DNA of 37,418 nucleotides from Candidatus Sumerlaeota bacterium (GTDB lineage: Bacteria > Sumerlaeota > Sumerlaeia > SLMS01 > JAHLLQ01), in NCBI GenBank assembly GCA_021772755.1, contig JAJFLJ010000167.1:1-37418 (forward strand), given 5' to 3'. This document shows positions 1 through 7,457 of this stretch, in pieces. The translations under genes were made by a program, and so were the position numbers. The number at the start of each line of letters is the position of its first letter. Position 1 is the first letter of the stretch. The notes beneath the pieces are model-generated. The model was not told the origin of the DNA. It worked only from the letters and a program-made list of their open reading frames with translations, and searched no databases.

Positions 1-49
1 GCCCAGCCGCGTCGCTTCTCTTTTTATCCGGATCGTGCGACCGGTTCCG

Positions 50-700
50 CTATGTCGGATTCCGCCGCACGACGATCCAGCCCCGGTTCCGTCCGCTGAC
101 ACCGTCGGTGCATGCCATCGCCGACCACACGTCGCCGGTCGAATACCATACGCTCTTGCGGCCGTTGCAGACCTCGAGAATCAGGAGCATGTCCTGCGCG
201 GCGTTGTAGTCCCACACCGGCGTGAAGTGACCGCGTCCGGTGCCGAGACCCCAGAGCGATTCGGCGGAGAAGTTGAGGATCAGGTGGGTGTTCCCGCCGG
301 AACCGTCCGAAGCGAGACTTCGCCGAAAGTCCGCGATCCCGTGTTCGCCGGGCGCATTCCCCGCGCGACAGGGCGTCGCCTCGATGGACGGGAAGCGGTT
401 CAGGGCCTCCGCCAGCTGGTCGAGCGTGTAGCCGACCGTGAAGACGGTGCATTGCGGGACGACGCTTTCGATCCCTTCGTGCCGAAAGAACGAGTCCTGC
501 GTGAGCGCGGGTTCGCGGCCCATCGCATTGAGGACGATGACCGCCGAGGCGCAGCCGCAGTGGGACTTGCGCTGGGGAACCCAGTTGGCGTGAAGCGCAC
601 CGTGCCCGGCGGGCGCGGGCACGGAGAGCAGCGCACGGCCGCGTTCGGTTTCGACCGGAACGGATTCCTTCGCAGTGAAGTGGATGTCCGCGCCGGACAT
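50..700 (-). CDS. Phytochelatin-synthase-like papain-fold peptidase/transpeptidase (single domain)
   Basis: This is a 216-residue protein resembling only the catalytic domain of phytochelatin synthase. That family cleaves or transpeptidates glutathione-type gamma-glutamylcysteinyl peptides. The nucleophile region reads SHCGCASAVIVLNAMG, with Cys48 in the FCGLAS-like position and Gln43 just upstream as the oxyanion residue. The histidine motif is HFTPVWDYN (His158). The third triad position, 18 residues on, is Glu176 (LLILEV) where the family normally has Asp. The tail contains VWSAM and RGWIVV, matching the conserved LWDAM...RGY region. There is no signal peptide and no Cys-rich C-terminal domain, as is usual in bacterial short forms. 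ATG at 700 was chosen because the family fold starts shortly after it; a modest AAGGGA lies upstream. It lies 29 bases after the kinase stop and is probably co-transcribed. Whether the true substrate is glutathione is not shown by the sequence. Confidence 0.85.
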   Translation of the reverse strand: MSGADIHFTAKESVPVETERGRALLSVPAPAGHGALHANWVPQRKSHCGCASAVIVLNAMGREPALTQDSFFRHEGIESVVPQCTVFTVGYTLDQLAEALNRFPSIEATPCRAGNAPGEHGIADFRRSLASDGSGGNTHLILNFSAESLWGLGTGRGHFTPVWDYNAAQDMLLILEVCNGRKSVWYSTGDVWSAMACTDGVSGRNRGWIVVRRNPT

Positions 701-729
701 GTCGCCTGGCCGTCCCTTCGAAAAAGTCG

Positions 730-3700
730 TCAGACGCCCAGCGCCTTCCGAACGCCGCGAAGCGCGTCGACGATGTCGGCGGACTGCGCCCAGCGGTCTT
801 CCTTGTCCTTCTGCAGGCACTTCGCGATCACAGCCCACAACTCGTCGGGGCAGTCCTTCGGCGGGTCGGGTTCGCGGTTGACGTGCTGATAGGCGAGGTC
901 GCCCTCGGTGAACGGCGGACGGCCGTTGACGAGTTCGTAGAGCATGATGCCGAAGGCGTAGATGTCCGCGCGGTTGTCCACGGGAATGCCCTGCACCTGT
1001 TCCGGCGACATGTAGAGAGGCGTTCCGATGACGGCGCCGACCATGGTGCCCTCGGCGTCGCCGAAGCCGGTGGAGTCGAGCATCTTGGCGATTCCGAAGT
1101 CGGTGATCTTCACCTCGTTGGCGCTGCCGAGCATGATGTTCGCCGGCTTGATGTCGCGGTGAACGATGCCGAGGCGGTGCGCGTAGTTCATGGCGTCGGC
1201 GGTCTGCATGGCGTAGTGGAAGATGTCGGGAAGTTCGAGCTTCCCCTTCTCGCGGACCTTCTTCTTCAGGTCGGTGCCGTCGACGTACTCCATGGAGATG
1301 TACTTGCGGCCCATCTCCTCGCCGATGTCGTGGATGCGGACGATGTTGGGGTGCGAGAGGCGGCGCGCGTTGCGGGCCTCGATCTTGAAGCGGCGGACGG
1401 CCTCGGGGTTGTTCGACATGGAATCGGGGAGAATCTTGAGGGCGACGACCTCGTCGAGTTCCTTGTCCCGCGCGCGGTAGACGATGCCCATGGCGCCGCG
1501 GCCGAGTTCGTCCAGCAGTTCGTAGCGGCGCTTGGCGTCCTCGCTCATGGCCTGGACGATGCTGGTCTTCTCGAAGGCCTGCGGGTCGCTGGTGGAGCCG
1601 GCGAGCATCTCGAAGCGCGTCTTGACGTCCTTGTAGTCGATGTCGGCGGCGAAGAGCTGGCGATAGACGGTCTTCGCCCCGACGAGGTCCTTCTTCGCCT
1701 CGTAGCGCTGGGCGAGGTCGTAGAGCAGTTCCTTGGTCTCCTCGTCGACGACGAGCTTCTTGTATTCCTGCAGGGCGAGATCCAGCATGCCCTTCGCCGT
1801 GAAGCACTTGCCGAGCATCTTCGTCGACTCGCCCTCCCAGCGGTAGTCCTGGGCGGTCTTCTGGAAGTTGCCGATGGCCTTGTCGTGCTCCTGGTTCATG
1901 TAGTGCAGGCGCGCGAGACGGAAGCGGATCTCGGCGTCGTCCTTCTGGCGGAGAGCCGAATCGTAGACCTTTTCCAGCGCGCGGCTGGTTTCGGGATTCG
2001 AGGGCTGGAGCTTGTAGGCCTTTTCGAGCGTCTCGCGCGCAGGTCCGAGTTCGCCGAGGGACGCGAGGATGCGCCCCTTCGCCCCCAGAGCGGCGATGCT
2101 CTTCGAGTCCTTCAGGAGGATGCGGTCGAGTGCGCCGAGAATGTTGCGTCCCTGGTTGGGGTTCGTTTCGTAGACGATGTTGAGCTGCTCCATCGCCTCG
2201 CGGAGGTGCCCGTGGGCGACGAGGACCTCGCACAGATACCAGCGCACGCGAACCGCGTCGGCGTGCTCGGCGAGGACGCTGTTGAGGTTGCGGATGAGAA
2301 GGTCCTCGCTGCCGGGCTTGACGCGCGGGACCTCCTTGTAGAGCTCGACCGCCCTGGCCGAATCGCCGTTCGCGAGGCTGACGCGGGCCAGCGCGAGATA
2401 GAGGTCGGGGTTCTTCGGGTCGAGTTCCAGCGCGGCTTCGTAGAGCCTGGCGCTCTCGGCGTCGGTCGCCCCCTTCTGGGCGCAGGCAAGTGCGAGATGG
2501 ATGCGCGCCTGGGCGTCGTCGGGATTGCGCTCGAGAATCTGAGTGTACTCGGAAACGGCCTCGTCGATCTTGTTGCTGTAGAGACTGGAGAGCGCGACGA
2601 GGCTCTTGAGCCCCGGATCGTCGGGGTGCGACTTGAGGAGGCGCTGGCAGAGCTCGAGGGATTCCTGGTAGCGGTGGTTCTTCTGGTAGGCGCGGGCGAG
2701 CTGCGAACCGATCTCGCGGTCGCCGGGCGCGTTGTGCAGGTGGGCCTCGTAGACGGGAATCGCCTCGGCGTCGTCCTCGCCGGCGAGCATGAGCACTCGT
2801 GCGAGTCCGTGGCGCAGCGGGGCGTCCTCCGGCTCGGTGCGAATCGCGTTGCGAAAGACCTTTTCCGTGCGCGGCTCGAAGACGGACTTCGCGATGTAGG
2901 CGCGGGCGAGCTGAACGAGATGGACGGGTTCTTCCTGTCCGAGATGCAGCAGCGCCTCGACGGTCCGGATGGTCAGATCGGGATTCGCGGAGAGCTGCGC
3001 GGACTGCGCGAGGGCCTTCAGGGTCGTCGTGTCGTTGGGATTCGCTTCGAGGGACTTTCTGTAGACCGAAACCGCTTCGCCGTCGTAGCGGGCCTGGTCG
3101 TAGTAGATCTGGGCGAGGGACTTGAGAATGTCGCCGTTGTCGGCCGAGAGGGAAATGGCGCGGGTATAGGCGGCGATCGCGGAGTCGTCCGACCGGCTTT
3201 CGATGAGGAAGCACTGCGCGAGCATCTTTACGGCCGTCTCGTTCTGCGGGTCGTGCTCCAGCGCGCGCTTCACCTCCTCGATGGCGCTGCCGGTCTGGTT
3301 CTTCTGCAGGTGGATGGACGCCAGGTGGCAGTACGCCGGCACGAAGGCGGGATTGCCTTCGAGCGCGGAGTGGCAGAGCGACTCGACGGAGGGGTCGGTC
3401 TGGCGCGCGTCGATGCAGCAGAGCAGGTGTCCCTCGATGAACCGCTGGTCGTTGTGGCGGTGGGCGAACTCGTGCTGGAACACGGGCAGTGCCTTGGCGC
3501 CGAAGGAGTTGGTGGCGAGATAGACGTCGCAAAGCGCGGAATAGACGCCGGGGTCCTCGAAGCCTCCGCGAAGCGCGGTACGCAGGCGCTTGCCGGCTTC
3601 CGTCATCTCCCCCGCCGCGCGGTGGCAGAGCCCCAGGCCGTATTCCAGGCGGGCGGGTTCGGGGTGTCCCTTCAGAGCCTTCTCGTAGACCGCGCGGGCG

Positions 3701-5598
3701 TGGGCGTCGGTGGCCTTCGCCTTCAGAAGAGCCGTCGCGTACGCGTGCAGAAGGTTCTGCTTCTGCGGTTCCTGCTCGTGTGCGGAGCGGTAGACGGGCA
3801 GCGTCTTCTCCGAATCGTTGGAGTTCGCCACGTAGACCATGGCGAGAGTCGCCTGGACACGGGGGTTGCCGGGGCGCTTGGAGAGGAGCTTCTCGTAGAG
3901 GGGCTCGGCTGCGGGGAAGTCGCCGGCGGAAACCGCCGCGCGGCCCTTGCTCTCGATCCCGCGAAGCCAAAGCGCCCTGCCGACGATATAGGCCAGGACC
4001 GCGATGGTGGCCAGAGCGGCGAGAACGCCGGCGACGATCGCCAGCAGGTTCTTCCGCACCCAGACGCTGTTGAGGTCCTTGCGGTACTGGGGGTTGAGCG
4101 GGTCGAAGCGCACGCGCCATTCGGCTTCGGCGATGGCGGTCTCCCAGTCGCCCTCTTCGACCGCGGCGTTCATCTTCGCCGTGGAGGCATCGACGCGTTC
4201 GCGAAGCCGGGTTCTCCGCTCCGCTTCGGCGAAGTGATAGCCGGTGTCGTAGATGGGATTCCGCCGGGGCGTTCCGCCGCGCGACATCCACGGGCTCTTC
4301 GTCAGGGCCACGCCGGGAAGTTCGGTGCGGACTCCGACGAGGCGACCGCCGGTCGTCAGCCCGATCAGCGCGAGAACCGGCGAGCCTTCGTGCTCGACCG
4401 TGATCGCGCCGATGGCGTTGGTCAGGTCCTCGTTCACGCTGTAGCTCGGCGTGGCGACGGAAGAGGGCGTGCCCTGGAACCACAGGGTGGTATCGACCAG
4501 GCGGAGAATCTTGTTCACGCCCACGGCAAGCCGTGGAAAGCCCCTGCCCGGCGGCAGCAGCGAGATCTGCGTGTTGATCCCGGAGAATTCCTGGTTGTTG
4601 CCGTTGACGACCCGCCAGCCGTCCGAGGGGTTCACCGCGACGAGATTCCCCAGAGTGGGCACGAAGATCAGCGATTCGAGAGGCGAAGCGCCCTCCGGTC
4701 CGGCGAGAACGGGATCGCCGGCGGCCGTGCTGCGCAGGTCGATGGCGGGCGTCACTTCGCCGAGCTTGGTCTCCGCCTGGCCCATGTACTTTCGCACGTT
4801 GATCTTGCCGGACGACACGAAGAACATCTCGTCGTAGGGGTCGTCATCGAAATTGGCGAGCAGAACGGACGTCTCGATGGGCTTGTTGTTGTAGATGACG
4901 TACGAGCGGTGGAACCCGTCGGAGGTGCGGATCAGGTTGAGAAAGCCGTTGTTGGTGGGGACGACGACGTCGGGAATCTCGAGATCGCGAACGTAGCCGA
5001 TGGTGACGGGGTTGGTGGTGCGCGCGCCGGTCGAGACCGGCTGCCAGTAGTTGCTGAATTCGCCCCCGTCGGCATAGCAGGCGTAGAGGACGCCGCTGTC
5101 GTCGATGATGAACACGACATCGACGGTTCCCTCTCCCTGCCGTCTCGGCAGCGTTGCGACCGTCGGAGGAACGCTGAAGGGGTACTTGGCCTTTTCCTGG
5201 TCGACGAGAATCTCCAGGGTGCTGCTGTCGAAGAGGATCAGGCGGCCGTTCTCCGTGCCGACGACGATCTCCAGGCGCGGCCCGCCGACGAAGTCGCCGA
5301 CGACGGGACTGGTCAGCGCCGACTCGTTCTCGTCGGCCCACTCGACCTGTTTCGCGCCCGTCTCCCCGTTGAAGATGGCGATGCGGCCGCGAACGCCGGT
5401 GGCGATGACTTCCGGCACCGGCGTGTCGAAGAGATCGACCGCCAGCAGGGTGTTCGGCTGTTCGAGACCGCTCTTCTGTGGATCGAAGAGGGACTTGAGG
5501 GTGTCCTGGGCGAACACCGGGACCGACGCCGTCAGGAGCCAGGCCGCGAGGAGTGCGGTGAAGCGGACGATGGCGGGGGATCTGCGATGGTTTCTCAT
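730..5598 (-). CDS. Receptor-like Ser/Thr protein kinase: exported beta-propeller, TM, TPR array, C-terminal kinase
   Basis: This is a 1622-residue protein. Residues 1-30 form a signal peptide (FTALLAAWLLTASVPVFAQ). Residues 30-470 contain beta-propeller-like repeats (GDFVGGPRLEIVVGT, ANFDDDPYDEMFFV). A single membrane span lies at about 515-543 and is followed by a long TPR array at about 550-1340. A complete Hanks-type kinase occupies about 1357-1615: glycine loop LGRGAMGIVYRA, Lys1388 (ALKIL), catalytic Asp1482 in HRDIKPAN, DFG, and GTPLYMSPEQ. The expected topology is a periplasmic propeller with cytoplasmic TPRs and kinase. Bacterial Ser/Thr kinases usually have the kinase at the N-terminus, so this order is reversed. 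ATG at 5598 is chosen because it gives a clean signal peptide; the frame is open further upstream, and no good Shine-Dalgarno sequence precedes the ATG. The ligand and substrates are unknown. Confidence 0.93.
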   Translation of the reverse strand: MRNHRRSPAIVRFTALLAAWLLTASVPVFAQDTLKSLFDPQKSGLEQPNTLLAVDLFDTPVPEVIATGVRGRIAIFNGETGAKQVEWADENESALTSPVVGDFVGGPRLEIVVGTENGRLILFDSSTLEILVDQEKAKYPFSVPPTVATLPRRQGEGTVDVVFIIDDSGVLYACYADGGEFSNYWQPVSTGARTTNPVTIGYVRDLEIPDVVVPTNNGFLNLIRTSDGFHRSYVIYNNKPIETSVLLANFDDDPYDEMFFVSSGKINVRKYMGQAETKLGEVTPAIDLRSTAAGDPVLAGPEGASPLESLIFVPTLGNLVAVNPSDGWRVVNGNNQEFSGINTQISLLPPGRGFPRLAVGVNKILRLVDTTLWFQGTPSSVATPSYSVNEDLTNAIGAITVEHEGSPVLALIGLTTGGRLVGVRTELPGVALTKSPWMSRGGTPRRNPIYDTGYHFAEAERRTRLRERVDASTAKMNAAVEEGDWETAIAEAEWRVRFDPLNPQYRKDLNSVWVRKNLLAIVAGVLAALATIAVLAYIVGRALWLRGIESKGRAAVSAGDFPAAEPLYEKLLSKRPGNPRVQATLAMVYVANSNDSEKTLPVYRSAHEQEPQKQNLLHAYATALLKAKATDAHARAVYEKALKGHPEPARLEYGLGLCHRAAGEMTEAGKRLRTALRGGFEDPGVYSALCDVYLATNSFGAKALPVFQHEFAHRHNDQRFIEGHLLCCIDARQTDPSVESLCHSALEGNPAFVPAYCHLASIHLQKNQTGSAIEEVKRALEHDPQNETAVKMLAQCFLIESRSDDSAIAAYTRAISLSADNGDILKSLAQIYYDQARYDGEAVSVYRKSLEANPNDTTTLKALAQSAQLSANPDLTIRTVEALLHLGQEEPVHLVQLARAYIAKSVFEPRTEKVFRNAIRTEPEDAPLRHGLARVLMLAGEDDAEAIPVYEAHLHNAPGDREIGSQLARAYQKNHRYQESLELCQRLLKSHPDDPGLKSLVALSSLYSNKIDEAVSEYTQILERNPDDAQARIHLALACAQKGATDAESARLYEAALELDPKNPDLYLALARVSLANGDSARAVELYKEVPRVKPGSEDLLIRNLNSVLAEHADAVRVRWYLCEVLVAHGHLREAMEQLNIVYETNPNQGRNILGALDRILLKDSKSIAALGAKGRILASLGELGPARETLEKAYKLQPSNPETSRALEKVYDSALRQKDDAEIRFRLARLHYMNQEHDKAIGNFQKTAQDYRWEGESTKMLGKCFTAKGMLDLALQEYKKLVVDEETKELLYDLAQRYEAKKDLVGAKTVYRQLFAADIDYKDVKTRFEMLAGSTSDPQAFEKTSIVQAMSEDAKRRYELLDELGRGAMGIVYRARDKELDEVVALKILPDSMSNNPEAVRRFKIEARNARRLSHPNIVRIHDIGEEMGRKYISMEYVDGTDLKKKVREKGKLELPDIFHYAMQTADAMNYAHRLGIVHRDIKPANIMLGSANEVKITDFGIAKMLDSTGFGDAEGTMVGAVIGTPLYMSPEQVQGIPVDNRADIYAFGIMLYELVNGRPPFTEGDLAYQHVNREPDPPKDCPDELWAVIAKCLQKDKEDRWAQSADIVDALRGVRKALGV

Positions 5599-5605
5599 GG
5601 AAGAG

Positions 5606-5636
5606 AGAGAGCTCTCTTGTCGCCCGGTGTCACCGG
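5606..5636. promoter_or_regulatory. Two adjacent palindromes in the kinase leader
   Basis: Two perfect dyads lie just upstream of the kinase start: AGAGAGCTCTCT (5606-5617) and CCGGTGTCACCGG (5624-5636). On the minus strand a TATATT that could be a -10 element lies slightly upstream (about 5640-5645), but no convincing -35 was found. The dyads would fall in the early leader and could be operator half-sites or RNA hairpins. No protein family is implied. Confidence 0.3.
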
Positions 5637-5767
5637 AGAGAATATACGCCCGAAGAGGCGGCGGCACGGGGCCAGATTCGGGGCCTGCGTCGAGACGGAG
5701 CAAGTCTGGTCATCGCCAAATGGGGCTCGCAATCCGTTTTCGGCGCCCCAGGAAGGCGCCCGCAAGG

Positions 5768-7450
5768 TCAGAGCTTCGCCCCGAGAATCTTCCACCCCGC
5801 CCCGCCGGCGTCCCATGTCCGGTCAAGGAGCCCGAAGAGAACGCGGGTGCGGCCCGAATCGGAGCCGTCGGTACCGGTTTCGTTCCGCCAGGAAAACACG
5901 CCGAGGTTCAGTTCCCGGCGGGTGGCGCCGACCGCGTCGCGATCGAACGCCGACACGTTGCCGAAGAGACGGACCCGACTCTCTCCCGTCAGGGAATTGC
6001 GGTGACGCGTCCAAGCCATCCAGAGCGGCGCCCAGTTGCGGTCGAGGGGTTCCGCCTGAGTATACGGAAAGAGGTGTGGAACGCTCTCGAAGCGGGTGCC
6101 GTCGCGGGCGAGCGTCTTGCGGTAGAACGGGAAGACGAAGAGTCCGCCCCGGTCGCCTCCTTCCCGATAGCGCGTCCTGATCTCTCCGTAGAAGGGCAGA
6201 AGGAATCTGCGGTGAAACGAACGGTCGTCGTAGCGGTCGGTGCGGTGACTGTAGAACGGCCATAGAATCCACTGCCTGAAGCGGGCGTCGTTGCTGGTGC
6301 GCACGTAGAAGGGAAACACGCCGCCGCCCTCCATCGGTCCGGGATCGCCCGCGAGCGCTTCCGGAGAGGGCGTGACGCGCGGTTCGACCTGGACGGGAAT
6401 GCGGCTGGTCCACCGGACGACGAACCAAAGGAGGCGGTGCTGTCGAACGCCCTGGCGGAGGTTTTCGTCCTCGTTGTAGATCGCCATGAACCACCCGCGC
6501 GTGCGGCGGCCCTTCATTCGCAGGTCGCCATAGAAGGGAAAGACCAGGTCGTACTCGTACTTCGCATCGCGGGCGCGGCCGTAGAACGGCAGGAAAAGCG
6601 TCAGACGGCGGGGGCTGCGGGCGGAGTCTGCGCTCTCGCTGCGATCATGGCCGAGCGGCCACAGCCAGTAGGAGCGCCGGTACTCGCCGGGTCTCCGGAC
6701 CGTCGCGAAGAGCGGCCAGAACCGAAACCCGCGGATCGTCTCGCCGCGCTGCCATCCGAAGAGCGGCCAGATCAGCGAGGTGGACTTCATGTTTTCGCCA
6801 TCGACCTGCTTCTCGCTGCCGACGAACAGCGGCCAAAGAAGAAACGCGACCTTCTCGCGGTTCCACCATCCCCGGAAGAAGCCCGCGACCGGCCAAAGAG
6901 CGTGGAAGGTCTGGGGGCGCTTGGGAAAGAGCGGGATCGCCACCTCGGCGTTTCGGGCGCGCCAATAGAAGGGAAACAGCACGAAGTACTTTCCACCGAC
7001 GCCGTCGCGGACTTCGCCGTCGGGCCACTGCTGTCCGCCGGCCCAGTAGAAGGGAACGAGATAGCGGTGGCTTTCGGCGTAGCCTTCGGGGCGCTGCATG
7101 GAGGCGCTGTGCCAGAAAGGGAAGACGTCGAAGACGCGGCGGTCGGTCGCGTGCCACGCGCGGGGCCGGTGCGAACGGCGAACGAAGGGCCAGAGAACAT
7201 GGGAGGAATCGCCGCCGTCCGCGCGGTCCTCCTGCCAGGTGTAGAACGGATGCACGCCGACGAAGCGCCCGGAGTCCCGTTCGCCCCACGAGACAAGCGG
7301 CCAAAGCAGCCAGTGCTCTTCGGAGCGGACCGCTTCGCCAGCCGTCCCCGGAACGATGGAGGCGGCGGACGCGGCAGAGGACATCGCTGCGATGAAAGCG
7401 GCCGCGAACGCCGTGAACAGCATCCGCGCCGAACCCGTCTTCGGCGTCAT
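5768..7450 (-). CDS. Secreted WPLF/FPFY-repeat protein, function unknown
   Basis: This is a 560-residue protein with a signal peptide (MLFTAFAAAFIAAMSSAASA from residue 10). The mature part is built from about 20 copies of a short degenerate motif of the form [LVI]-[WFL]-P-[FL]-[YWFV], spaced roughly 18-35 residues apart. Examples are LLWPLVSW, DVFPFWHS, YLVPFYWAG, VLFPFYWR, FLLWPLFVG, LIWPLFGW, RFWPLFAT, LVFPFYGD, ILWPFYSH and FLLPFYGE. Between motifs lie charged turn segments rich in Arg, Asp and Gly. Regular aromatic strands with polar turns suggest a beta-solenoid, propeller or outer-membrane barrel, but I do not recognise a named family and assign no function. ATG at 7450 follows the histidine kinase stop by 7 bases, with GAGG overlapping that stop. 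An alternative start is the Met at residue 10. It is the last gene of the lipoprotein-kinase-repeat unit. Confidence 0.85.
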   Translation of the reverse strand: MTPKTGSARMLFTAFAAAFIAAMSSAASAASIVPGTAGEAVRSEEHWLLWPLVSWGERDSGRFVGVHPFYTWQEDRADGGDSSHVLWPFVRRSHRPRAWHATDRRVFDVFPFWHSASMQRPEGYAESHRYLVPFYWAGGQQWPDGEVRDGVGGKYFVLFPFYWRARNAEVAIPLFPKRPQTFHALWPVAGFFRGWWNREKVAFLLWPLFVGSEKQVDGENMKSTSLIWPLFGWQRGETIRGFRFWPLFATVRRPGEYRRSYWLWPLGHDRSESADSARSPRRLTLFLPFYGRARDAKYEYDLVFPFYGDLRMKGRRTRGWFMAIYNEDENLRQGVRQHRLLWFVVRWTSRIPVQVEPRVTPSPEALAGDPGPMEGGGVFPFYVRTSNDARFRQWILWPFYSHRTDRYDDRSFHRRFLLPFYGEIRTRYREGGDRGGLFVFPFYRKTLARDGTRFESVPHLFPYTQAEPLDRNWAPLWMAWTRHRNSLTGESRVRLFGNVSAFDRDAVGATRRELNLGVFSWRNETGTDGSDSGRTRVLFGLLDRTWDAGGAGWKILGAKL

Positions 7451-7457
7451 TCCGTCC

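Noticed and set aside
1-49. CCGG/CCGG stem followed by AAAAAG downstream of the phytochelatin-synthase-like gene as a terminator
   Set aside because: The stem has only four pairs and the minus strand has an A-tract rather than a T-tract.
5740-5767. GGCGCC...GGCGCC hairpin as a terminator for the WPLF-repeat gene
   Set aside because: On the minus strand it is followed by A-rich, not T-rich, sequence, and the arms are only six bases of a self-complementary motif.
883-6180. Very long open frame (1765 codons) on the plus strand
   Set aside because: It is antisense to the kinase gene, is dominated by Val, Arg, Ala, Asp and Glu without any domain, and arises because G/C-ended codons suppress stops on the opposite strand. 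The kinase frame carries clear motifs.
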